From: Cerioporus squamosus
Taxonomy: Eukaryota > Basidiomycota > Agaricomycetes > Polyporales > Polyporaceae
Direction of reading: 5' to 3'
NCBI GenBank assembly: GCA_022592435.1
Contig: JABYQS010000524.1
Coordinates: forward strand, 1 to 19,348
DNA length: 19,348 nt
The notes under the pieces were generated by a model. The model made no database searches and was not told where the DNA came from. It was given only the letters and a program-made list of their open reading frames with translations. This document shows positions 1-8,210 of this stretch, piece after piece; position 1 is the first letter of the stretch, and each line of letters opens with the position of its first letter. Both the position numbers and the translations under genes were made by a program.

Positions 1-141
1 CCGTTTGGGATCGCGCCGCTGGAGCGTGTTCTTAGGAGGGCGATACTGGCCTCCATCGAGGAGGAGCTCGACCCGCCATATGTCAGGCCCGTATCTGCAG
101 CAATCGCGGACGCTAAGAAGGAGATGGTGCCTGGAGGATGA
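1..141 (+). CDS. 3' end of an unrecognised gene (partial)
   Basis: Frame 1 is open from the window edge to a TGA at 139-141 and encodes a 46-residue tail beginning PFGIAPLERVLRRAILASIE and ending KKEMVPGG. The mix of alternating charged and hydrophobic residues, the Pro-Pro-Tyr turn and the high GC at third positions look like a real terminal exon. There is no start codon or splice site to anchor the rest, which lies outside the window. I do not recognise the family. A TTG-initiated frame overlapping it is arginine-rich and looks like a shadow. Confidence 0.5.
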   Translation, partial: PFGIAPLERVLRRAILASIEEELDPPYVRPVSAAIADAKKEMVPGG

Positions 142-293
142 GCGAGTGTGTGCAGAGCTGTTGAGTCTCCTCGTTTGCTGTACATTATGCGCACAGTTTA
201 ATATGTTCCCTTAGTAGCCACATACGCCACTCCGATCTATCGCAGACGCTATATGAAGTCAATCATTGTCGTCCAGACTCCGAGACTCAAGTC

Positions 294-638
294 ATGGCCT
301 CCCATTACTTCCCGGCTTCCTCCTCGGGCGCGCGTTCTGCACTTGCTCTCGACAACTATATCGCGAGCTTGTCCGCTTTGCACCGTTGACGCACCGACAA
401 ATTAGAAGATGGCCACAAACAAGGCGACAATCAATACGGAGTCACTGGTGGAGGCGTCTGATACTTATGCGCGGGTCGGGCGGCGGTGGCAAATGCTCAA
501 GATTTGGCTCGTGCGTGCGGTCTCTTCACGCATGATATCAGTCACTCGTCTTTCTCGAAGAATTCAAAGGGACGCATGATATTCACATTGGGCAACACAA
601 TCATAATCTTCTTGGCTATGTATTTGCGTCTTAGCTAA
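294..638 (+). pseudogene. possible small gene with a frame break
   Basis: Three coding-like stretches follow one another in different frames. An ATG at 294 starts a 31-residue peptide that stops at 387-389. An ATG at 409 in good context (AAGATGGCC) starts MATNKATINTESLVEASDTY. The stretch 462-638 reads ANAQDLARACGLFTHDISHS and then a hydrophobic tail ending at TAA 636-638. The second and third stretches would be continuous if the GGG run near 477-480 had one more base, giving a protein of about 75 residues with a C-terminal hydrophobic segment of about 15 residues. The first stretch could be a separate peptide or an upstream exon, but no acceptable intron joins it to the second. Family unknown. 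It could be a pseudogene, a gene with an assembly indel, or chance. Confidence 0.35.
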
Positions 639-698
639 TCACTCATACAGGCTTCCATGTGCCGCGATAGACAGTTTGCGAGTTTCTACCCGACGATG

Positions 699-1654
699 TC
701 AACTCAGGGGCTGAACACGTGAGGCTGAAGACCTACACAGAGCAACGAGGAGGTCGAACTTGTTGGCGCTGCCGAGCTTGTCGTGAATCGTCGACCGCAC
801 TTGTTCGTAAAGACCGGTGTTCAAGGTCATGGTCATCGTGGCTGGAGGGTGATCAGTGCTGGTCGGATCTCGGGAACCGTAAGGAGAACTCACACGTCTT
901 GATGCCCAGCGTCGCATTCTTCCAGGAGTACCAGAGGGTGTCCCCGATTGTCTGGTTGGCCGTGTAGAACCAGGCGAACAGGGTAAGGATCACGTCCCCG
1001 TTCTCGTCGACTCTGCAACGGCGGCGAGTCGTTACTGTTTGCTTTCTGCCGTCTGGGCAAAGCACAGGACACTCACGACACGACGACAAGCTGGAAGCTT
1101 GCAAAGTTGGAGGTCGAAGCGATGGAGCACGAATCAAAAACCTTCTTGGCCTCAGAACCTGACCCAGCGTGGGTGAACGCGAGCAGCGCCTTCGACACAG
1201 ACGTGTAGAGGGCCTTGCTGACCGTCGGGTCGTTCGCCAAGTGCTGCAGCACCGTGTCGTGGACGACGCCCTCTGTTCCTTTGTACTGCACCTCGGTGAA
1301 GCTGCATGATATGTGAGTCACAGCGATCCCACTGCTGAGTGATAATACACTGATGCCTACCTTGCGTTGCTGACAATCCAGCCGACAGTTCCGAGCGTGT
1401 CGGTGTACTTCTTGTACCACGCAAGGGTCTCTTTCTCAGTAGTGGGCATTTGCTGCTTGTCTGCGGCGGATTGCGCGAAGAGGGTCGATTCGAGTATGTC
1501 GCTCTGAGGTGGCAACGTGAGCGTTCAGTTCTCAGTATTAGAGCGGACAAAGGACTCATGCCTTCTGTTGGGCAGAGAGGTCACCAACCCACACAATGGC
1601 GCGGGACGCTACGGCTGCGTCCTCCACGATGTGGGTCTGCTGGGTGCTCGACAT
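699..1654 (-). CDS. uncharacterised fungal protein, copy 1 of a divergent paralogous pair
   Basis: Five exons on the minus strand (1654-1562, 1503-1361, 1301-1077, 1012-894, 841-699) join into a 240-residue protein. Intron phases are 0, 2, 2, 1. Intron 1 starts with GC (GCATGAG) and ends CAG; the others are GT-AG. The N-terminal half looks helical (KETLAWYKKYTDTLGTVGWI), the C-terminal half strand-like (DVILTLFAWFYTANQ), followed by a helix (LYEQVRSTIHDKLG). No signal peptide, membrane span or catalytic motif is evident. It aligns along its whole length with the plus-strand gene at 3528-4506, although its first exon is 26 codons shorter. The start at 1654 is the only ATG after an in-frame upstream stop, but a further 5' exon cannot be excluded. 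The C-terminus after KLGSANK differs from the paralogue and may use another splice. Function unknown. Confidence 0.78.
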
Positions 1655-3108
1655 ATGGCTGAGGATACGGTAAAGATAGAATCTGGGCCAATGGGCAACG
1701 ACGGGTACGGAGTACAACTGTTCAAGTTGTACATCTTATGCTCTCTGTGTTGCCGCCCCTCTTTGACCTCATGACAGAAGTGCGAACATCAGCTGACGTT
1801 GTCCAGCACCCGTCTCGTAAGTGAGCGCGTCCAAGCTGCTGGACAGGGACCATTATGCAGGGTGGCGCGAAGGCATAACCATCAATTCCCATGGTTTAAA
1901 GTTCGGGGCACAAGGCTGCCGCTCGTGCTTGCTTCCATGCACAGTTGTCACAACATGCATCGAAGGGAGTCACTCTCAAGCGCCTGCTGGAAACGCGAGA
2001 AGAACTATGAACATGCAGGAGCCAGTCTTCGCTTGCCGTGTGCGGGGATATGTCACAGTCAAGGGGTAAGAACTAGAACGCCGGAGGTGCGCGCGTATTC
2101 TTTATTCCGGTGGGCTCCATTGGCTCATTGCATGCTGCAGGATTCGCCTTTCGGCCCTCCTCCTGAGCGGTTGACCGTTGGCGCCGCAGGGTCCAGGAAG
2201 CTGGGTGTCCATGTCAATATAGCTGTCACGACTCTATTGTCGCGTCCGAAAAAGCCATGTGCGACAAAGTACTGGGTTGAAGCCTACGTCGAACCGACCT
2301 ACTATCTGCGCGTCGTACGTTACCACTCGGTGCGAATTCTACGACGTACCGCCTGACGCACCGTGAGTTCAAGGTCCAATCATCCATATGCACCGGCTGA
2401 TCGACAGCTTGCTTGAATTGAATGCATCTTGCGTCAATCGTTCATGGACACGGGCTGTTTACAGGCCGGGTGCCGCCAAAGAACGTGCGGCGGAGCCAAA
2501 GGACCAAGGTGGTAGCCCTCTACTGCCACGTCTGTAGGAGCGTAGGCCAACGTCCCATCCAGCGAGTGTCTCCCGAGGACGCCAAAGAACTAGTGAAGAG
2601 GCCAGACGATGAAGACATACCGAAGCTACTTGCAAGTTGCCTACCGCCCCCGGTGGGATTGTTCGTGTTAGTGGTTTGATATGGAAACACCGACGACACG
2701 TGGCTGATCGTTACCATCCGCTCATTGCACACTCCATTTGTGCTGCCTTTCCTCCGAAGCCGAGCGGCTCGCCAACACCATCAAGGGCGGCAAACAACGA
2801 CTGCTGCTGCCCACTGACTCCTGAAAGCCACCTTGCTGCCCTCATGAGGAACGCCAACTTATTCTCGCAACTCTCTGTGTCAGAGCCTAGTTGCAGGATA
2901 GGTCCATGGAGACTACTGCGTACGTTGTGCACCGTACGCTGCCAGGCAGCTTTGACATACCATGTTGAGTTCCACGTTCACTGCTCTAGGTCTCTTGCTT
3001 GGAACGGCAGCGTCTTTCGCCATCTAGTTTATGTCCACTGCTTTAGGTCTCATATTTGATTGATCGACAGGCTGCTTGGAAAGACTGCATCTTCCGTCAT
3101 TTACTCAT
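1655..3108. other. intergenic region between the divergent paralogues
   Basis: No convincing gene. The longest open frame (1799-2356) is arginine- and cysteine-rich with no splice support. A short stretch near 2509-2679 reads SPEDAKELVKRPDDEDIPKL and is protein-like, but has no clear start or homologue. Sequence at 2397-2448 imperfectly resembles 3058-3110 (shared TGATCGACAG and GCATCTT blocks), hinting at older repeats. The region must contain the minus-strand promoter of the copy at 699-1654, but I see no clear TATA box for it. Confidence 0.5.
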
Positions 3109-3357
3109 GCATACAAATCATTCGCAGATGAGTCTGCTCAATTATGGTTCAAGGGATGCTTCCACATAATGCGCTGCGCTAACCTTCCACTGTCACTGGC
3201 TAGAGCAGGTGAGTCATCTCAGTTGTGCTCCCAGGGCATACAAATCATTCGCAGATGAGTCGGCTCAATCATGGTTCAAGGGATGCTTCCACATAATGCG
3301 CTGCGCCAACCTTCCATCACTGGCTGGAGCAGGTGAGTCAGCTCAGTCGTACTCCCC
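3109..3357. repeat. tandem direct repeat, two copies of about 127 bp
   Basis: Copy 1 is 3109-3235 and copy 2 is 3236 to about 3357, aligned from GCATACAAATCATTCGCAG. They differ by scattered substitutions and a 3-base deletion in copy 2. Each copy holds a TGAGTCA heptamer (3210-3216 and 3334-3340), the core recognised by AP-1/Gcn4-type bZIP factors, and a second near-match TGAGTC just after the start. The array ends about 75 bp upstream of the TATA box of the gene at 3528, so it probably lies in its promoter. A regulatory role is inference. Confidence 0.9.
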
Positions 3358-3433
3358 GGGTCTATCGCTCTTGGCCTCCAGTGCCGCGTATGCGTAGGCG
3401 TGACAAAGACGACACCGGGCCTACGACTCTCCG

Positions 3434-3441
3434 TATATAAA
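3434..3441 (+). promoter_or_regulatory. TATA box of the gene at 3528
   Basis: TATATAAA lies 87 bases before the ATG. The interval is CA-rich (AACGCAAAAACAAGCCCACC), as is common between TATA box and start codon in highly expressed fungal genes. Transcription would start about 30 bases downstream, leaving a leader of some 55-60 nt. Confidence 0.7.
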
Positions 3442-3527
3442 CCCGCAGTGTCCGTAGAACGCAAAAACAAGCCCACCGGCAAGCCCTCTTGAGTATCCGC
3501 TCCTACTGCCACCTACTTCAACTGAAC

Positions 3528-4506
3528 ATGGCTTCCATCTCTATCGCCGACCGTATCGAATTCATCCGGGGCATCAATATCTCCCTGCCTAAGGGCAGCG
3601 GGGCCGCCGTCTACGCCGACGGAGACGAAGGCCCGGGTGCCAGTGTCGCCGCTGACTCGTCCGTCTGCTTTGTCGCGAACATCACCGGCCAGATGAAGGC
3701 GAGTTCGATCGACTCGGTGTTGCGCGACTTGCTGACGACACCATGCCCATAGGCCGACGTGCTCAACTCGACGCTCTTGGCTCAGCTTGCGGCCACCAGC
3801 ACACCAATCAACCGTGAGGAAGACACCAAGGCTTGGTACGACGTCTACAAGCACACTTTGGAAACCGTCGGCTGGGTCACCGAGGCCTTCACGTACGTCG
3901 GCATCGTTCATCCTACTGACCAGGCACGCTCAGGGGCTTTACACGCAGATTCGTCGAACAGAACGATGCCGACGCCTCCGGGACCGTGGACAAATTTGTT
4001 CTGAAGCTCGCCGCAGCGTACCTCGCCGAAGGAGAATTTGAATTGTTCCAGACAATGATTGAGTCTCTCAAGGACGCGAAGAACGAGGCCGCGATGAAGA
4101 TATTCAACGAGTCGTCCAAGTCCATCACCAAGGCCGGCTTCCAGCTTGGCGTCGCCTCGTACGTTAACGAGTCTCTTCGCAACAATTTTGCCAGTCCTGA
4201 CACTAAGGCTCCTGTGCAGCAACGCTCAAGGCAACGCCAGCTTCAAGATTGGGTACTACGAGTACGATGCCAAACAGGAAATCGACACGGTTCTGTTCTT
4301 CACCTTCGGGAATCAGGAGATCGAGTTCTCCGCCGGTATGTGGGCTTTGAGTAATGGTTTGACTCCGCGCATGCGGCTGATGGCGCCTCACAGGCAACCA
4401 GACCATGGTGCTTAACACCGACGTCTACAGTCAGGTCCGGGAGCAAGTCCTGGAGACGTTGGGCCAGAATGCCAAGAACTTGATCGCCGGTATCAACCTC
4501 AACTAG
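3528..4506 (+). CDS. uncharacterised fungal protein, copy 2 of a divergent paralogous pair
   Basis: Five exons (3528-3698, 3753-3892, 3949-4158, 4220-4335, 4394-4506) give a 249-residue protein with intron phases 0, 2, 2, 1, the same as the minus-strand paralogue at 699-1654. Intron 1 begins GCGAGT and ends TAG, a GC-AG intron. The start MASISIADRIEFIRGINISL is supported by a TATA box 87 bases upstream. A Gly/Asp-rich acidic stretch (residues about 22-42) is followed by a helical middle (FELFQTMIESLKDAKNEAAM), a strand-rich part (FKIGYYEYDAKQEIDTVLFF) and a C-terminal helix (VYSQVREQVLETLGQ). There is no signal peptide or membrane span, so it is probably cytosolic. I do not recognise a named domain. 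Exon and phase conservation with its neighbour makes it a real gene of a duplicated family. Function unknown. Confidence 0.85.
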
Positions 4507-5347
4507 TGAAGTGACTGCTTGTATGATAGTACCGTTGAGTGATGATGCCCATAGCGCGCTCGCCATCGAACCCAGTGTAACAGAGACCGAAACCATTACA
4601 TATACAAATGCCATGGATCCGATTAAGTACTTGACCTCCGAGTCGATGGTTGCATGACAACAAGAAAGCCGGCCCGATTTGAAAGCGATACTACACAGCT
4701 ATAGTGGCAGCAAGGCTTGAGCTTGAATGTTTGAATAGGGGTAGTACATACACTATCTACTTAACTAGTAGTAACTAGTGGGCCTACTTGATCGCGCTTT
4801 CGGCGACTTTGCGCGGTAACGTTATCGAATAACATACCTCATGATTGCGCTTATGCTCTTTGCTCTCCCCGACCACATCGTGACAAGTTTCACCCGGACC
4901 ACGACCTGAACGGCCTGAACGCTCGAACGATAGCTAAGAGTGGCTAGGCCGTGCAAAAGTTGATATGTACAAGGTCTTCACAGCGGTATGAAACCATGTA
5001 GAGGTACTATGACATGTGACTTATGTCCACTGCACGAGTCCCTAGACTGACCAGTTGAATACTCAGCTTGTAGGACCTTCTTGCACGATTGCGCAATCAT
5101 CTCACTCTTGTTACGTGGCCCCTTTCTACGTGCACGGATACGACAAAGCGGGCAACCCGACTTGCGGTCCGAGATTTGATACCGCGACGGATGTCGGATT
5201 TGGTTGCTCCGGCATCCTCAGAGTCAGGCTCAATCCCAACGCTGGCGTATATGACTCGCGGACGTGCTCGAGACGTTCTCACCTACTTCGCACTCGTACC
5301 ACACCCATACCCATACCTAACCCATACCCCCTGTCATAGCATCCATC
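4507..5347. other. intergenic stretch, no gene seen
   Basis: This is AT-richer than the flanking genes. No frame shows splice-consistent coding sequence. It presumably holds the 3' UTR of the gene ending at 4506 and the promoter of the one at 5348. Just before the latter (about 5304-5330) is a short degenerate CCCATA/CCTAACC repeat. Confidence 0.5.
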
Positions 5348-6076
5348 ATGAGCACCCGCTACGCTAGCCGTCGCATTCCCGTCATGCACGAGGGCCTGCA
5401 CTTCACGCTCGCCCTCAAGTACGACGCAATGACCCAGGAGACTACGCGCTCCTGGGTCTACAAAAAGGAGAAAGTGCTCGAGCAGGACCAGCACCTCCGC
5501 ATTCCCAAGGCCAAGTCCTCTGGTGGCGAGAAGGTGCATGCTCGCTTGCCTTCGCAGTTGTCTTCGTCAAATGCTTACAGACTTCTTCGCTTGCAGTTCC
5601 CTGTTGTTCCTTCTGCACCTCTCCCCGACAGCGTCGAGCGGTTCATCCCCGCATGGGGCGACCGCAAGCTGTCGCGCGAGACACCCGCCGTTGGCACCCG
5701 CTACTGCCAACACATCCACGCGTATGTGCCCGAGAACCTGCCGTACAGGGTCTCGGGGCTCGCTGCCGCACCGAAGGCGCCCCTGGCGGAGCGTCTTCTT
5801 TCTCGCGAGTTCTGGCAGCTCCCCTTCGCCGGGGAGGACGGCGCGTGCAATGCTGACATCCGTGTTGTGCCTGCAAAGGTGCACGCGGAGGGACTGACGC
5901 ACCATCAGGCGAAGCTTGTTTCGCTGCAGGAGGCACAAAAGGACCTCGGGATCAAGTATCGGTCGCTCACCCAGACGAGGGACGACCTGGTGACTGTCGG
6001 GCATGCGCAGAGGGAGCGCGCGATCAAGTACCGTACAGTCGCTGGGGAGGACCTCATCTCGGGTGATTGCCAGTGA
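5348..6076 (+). CDS. uncharacterised protein, possibly the front of a longer decayed gene
   Basis: An open frame of 242 codons starts MSTRYASRRIPVMHEGLHFT after a pyrimidine-rich leader. Positions 5534-5596 have good intron borders (AAG|GTGCAT...CTTGCAG) and a length divisible by three, so the frame stays open either way; removal gives 221 residues and a smoother join (GGEK-FPVVPSAPLPD). The protein has no signal peptide or membrane span. Its last 50 residues are polar and helical (LVSLQEAQKDLGIKYRSLTQ) with an internal echo (IKYRSLTQTRDDL versus IKYRTVAGEDL), suggesting a coiled coil. After the stop, similar polar coding-like sequence continues in other frames to about 6330 (EVERDIRMLGQRL) with a plausible intron at 6176-6230, so this may be the 5' part of a broken gene. 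Not recognised. Confidence 0.5.
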   Translation: MSTRYASRRIPVMHEGLHFTLALKYDAMTQETTRSWVYKKEKVLEQDQHLRIPKAKSSGGEKVHARLPSQLSSSNAYRLLRLQFPVVPSAPLPDSVERFIPAWGDRKLSRETPAVGTRYCQHIHAYVPENLPYRVSGLAAAPKAPLAERLLSREFWQLPFAGEDGACNADIRVVPAKVHAEGLTHHQAKLVSLQEAQKDLGIKYRSLTQTRDDLVTVGHAQRERAIKYRTVAGEDLISGDCQ

Positions 6077-6435
6077 GGCGACGCACCGATTCGTTCTACA
6101 GGATATGCCAAAAACAGCAACGCGACATGAGCTGGTCTCTTCGCGTTACAGCAGAGCTGGTCGCAGCATCCACCAGGTGACCCTTCCTACTTGGTACGGA
6201 TCGGGTCTGTGCTGATGTTCTTGTTCGCAGGTGGATGCCCTGAGGTAGAGCGGGACATCAGGATGCTCGGGCAAAGACTTCGAACCTCAAACGGCGCCCG
6301 AAGACAGGGACTCGCTGGCCGCTCTACTGGGTACTTCTCTGGGTCGACTCGCTCTGATGGCTTGGTGCTCTGCTGTCTTCCGTCTGCTCTCTGGGTCTAG
6401 GGTCCCGTCTGGCAGCTAGCTCGTCTCCTTTAGTT

Positions 6436-6452
6436 TCAGTGTTTCTCATTTT

Positions 6453-6492
<40 letters not shown>

Positions 6493-6752
6493 GTCGCCCT
6501 ATTCTCTCTCCCTCTTTTTCGTTGTCTCTCATTTTCTCCCTCTCTCTCGTCCGTCTCTCATTTCGCCCCCCCCTCCTCCTCCATCTCTCTCTGCTTCTCT
6601 CTAGTCTCTCTTTCTCTTGGTTGCTTCCTCTCTCAATGCCTCGCTCCCACATCCATCGGTTGGGTTCACTTGTCTTGTTTTGAAGGCCCGGTTTCCCTCC
6701 CTACACGGTCCCGCTTGCAGTGTGTAATGTCTCGTGTATCAGCCGGGGTGCA
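6436..6752. repeat. dispersed CT-rich repeat, copy 1
   Basis: From TCAGTGTTTCTCATT (6436) to about 6752 this sequence recurs as a direct copy at 10182-10698. The right-hand 260 bases (6491-6752) align almost without gaps at an offset of 3946 and at roughly nine bases in ten, including non-repetitive sequence such as CTCGCTCCCACATCCATCGG. The left part is a CT tract that differs greatly in length. There are no obvious terminal inverted repeats and no coding capacity. It sits directly upstream of the 5'-truncated SEC63 remnant. Confidence 0.9.
6455..6490. repeat. (TC)18 microsatellite
   Basis: An uninterrupted run of 18 TC dinucleotides inside dispersed repeat copy 1. In copy 2 the same place holds about 240 bases of imperfect CT-rich sequence instead, so this is the length-variable part of the repeat. 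Confidence 0.97.
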
Positions 6753-6835
6753 CTACAACGTACCCAGCGACACGGCACGCAGGGTGCAGACTGCGAGGGT
6801 CCGCAGGAGAGTGGCTTCTCCTGCGTGCTCTACAA

Positions 6836-7539
6836 CCTACATCCTGCGTTTCGAATTCGTGATTGTTACAAAGGTCGTAAGTCGCGGCCATAGGGGTTTT
6901 GTCCCCGCTGTCGAAGGCTGGGCACCCCGTGCCGGTCCCAATGAAGGAGAACGAGAAGCGCAATAATGAGTTCCTGCTCGGTAAGGAGATGGAGGACCTG
7001 CCGAAGGGAGACTAAACACTAAACAAGTAGATACGTGCATGCACCGTATTGGCCAGCGGTGAATACATCTCATATGTGGCTCACGCAACATTTGCTCACT
7101 GTACATGACAGAACCGCAAGCCCTCGTGGTGGATCGTCCTGGCAGACGTCAAGTCGAACAAGGTCATCGTCCCACCAATGAAGATCACGGACGTGCCCGT
7201 TGCCGAACCGCAGTCCGGCACCGGTCGTACAAGATCCAGTTCCATGTGCCGCAGACCGTCGGGCTGTTCACGTGGAAAGTCTTTGTCGTCAGCGACACGT
7301 TTGTGGGCGACGAGGCCTCGCGGGATGTCATTCTGAAGATAGACGACCCGTTGGTGCTCGCTTCGGAGGACACGACCGCGGACGACGACATTTCTGACCC
7401 GGAGGACTCGCTCGCTGGCCAGATGGCGCTGATGCGTGGTGGCTCGGTGCGGGGAGAAGAGGAGAGCGACGACGAGAGTGGCACGGACGAAGAGGAGGAG
7501 GAGAAGGGCGGCAGCAGTAGCGACAGCGACAGCGATTAA
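6836..7539 (+). pseudogene. SEC63: SEC63 C-terminal remnant, frame broken
   Basis: SEC63 is the J-domain subunit of the ER protein translocation channel. Only its C-terminal cytosolic region is here. Fragments in different frames read MKENEKRNNEFLLGKEMEDL (about 6942-7001), HAPYWP (about 7037-7054), then after a likely intron (GTGAAT...CATGACAG, about 7058-7109) RKPSWWIVLADVKSNKVIVP, and after a one-base shift near 7213-7222 YKIQFHVPQTVGLFTWKVF through an acidic Asp/Glu/Ser tail to TAA 7537-7539. That order matches fungal SEC63: acidic linker, the HAPYWP-RKPSWW block, a terminal FN3-like fold and an acidic tail. At least three frame disruptions are visible, one of them a 7-base duplication (ACTAAAC twice, 7011-7024). 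The J domain, membrane spans and Brl region are missing; upstream lies a dispersed repeat. Truncated pseudogene most likely, unless assembly errors add to the breaks. Confidence 0.82.
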
Positions 7540-8210
7540 TCTGAGTGCGTTTTACTGTGGGGATTTGGGGATTAAGTTATCACCGCGTGCAGTTATCCTC
7601 CAGGGTTGGGTGCGTTTCCGGAATGTCGGTCTGACTTGGAGCCTTCGTTCCGGTGCGTTGGTGGAGGTATAATCATTGGCCTTGTTTGTGGTCCGAGTTT
7701 GGCACGCTACTTGGAAGCATGAAGGGTCTCGCCGACCGTGCCCGCTTTCGGACCACCCGGTCCCAACGAACGCGTCTACCGTGCTTACGTCAATGCAAAC
7801 GGGCGTCAGAGTTACCTGATCCAGCAGCGCCCTTCCGAGTCCTCCTCCACCGTGTGACCGTTACTCAGGCTCTGCTGCTCACTTTACTGCCCCGGTCCGG
7901 AGTATGCCCACTGCGCACGTCAATCCGCAGGGAATATGCTATGCCGCAGTCTGGAACTTACCTAAAGTTGATGGTCGTCGAGCCCAGTGAGGTACGCACT
8001 CTACTCTTACTCGCCCACAGATCTCCTAACTGGGCGGAGTCCGCAGCTCGAATTTGCATTGACTAGCCCACGAACACTGTTTCAGCATTTGAGCTCGTGA
8101 CAAAGTTTCTTCGTCAGAAATCGACCATGCTGCGGGCGCCCTTTCAGTGGGCTGAGTTATATTGAGCGTTACTGGAATCTGGCACTGAGTGCTGTATCGC
8201 GAGAGTTGTA
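7540..8210. other. interval with one small coding-like fragment
   Basis: Mostly without features. At 7726-7857 one frame reads SPTVPAFGPPGPNERVYRAY and on to STV before TGA. An ATG at 7719 would be in frame if the GGG run at 7724-7726 were one base shorter. A further protein-like stretch near 7930-7990 (EYAMPQSGTYLKLMVVEPSE) could be a second exon. I do not recognise either; they may be remains of a broken gene. Confidence 0.3.

Noticed and set aside
1799..2356. 185-codon open frame in the intergenic region
   Set aside because: Composition (Arg, Cys, His, Ser) is not protein-like, there is no splice or promoter support, and other frames are equally open.
3109..3357. CRISPR-like array
   Set aside because: Only two directly abutting 127-bp copies with no spacers; it is a simple tandem duplication in a eukaryotic promoter.
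699..4506. A secondary-metabolite or defence gene cluster around the unknown pair
   Set aside because: No biosynthetic, transport, nuclease or NLR-type gene is present; neighbours are unrelated housekeeping genes and repeats.
5304..5330. Telomere-like repeat (CCTAACCC and CCCATACC units)
   Set aside because: Only one unit resembles the fungal telomere complement CCCTAA; the rest are CCCATA variants, and it sits directly before a start codon in a gene-rich region.
5055..5339. 94-codon open frame before the gene at 5348
   Set aside because: It runs into the CCCATA-type repeat, lacks a recognisable domain and is probably the leader or promoter of the next gene.
6439..6966. 175-codon open frame rich in Ser and Leu
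   Set aside because: It is the translation of the (TC)n tract and dispersed repeat; the same happens at 10156-10794. Simple repeats give long open frames by chance.
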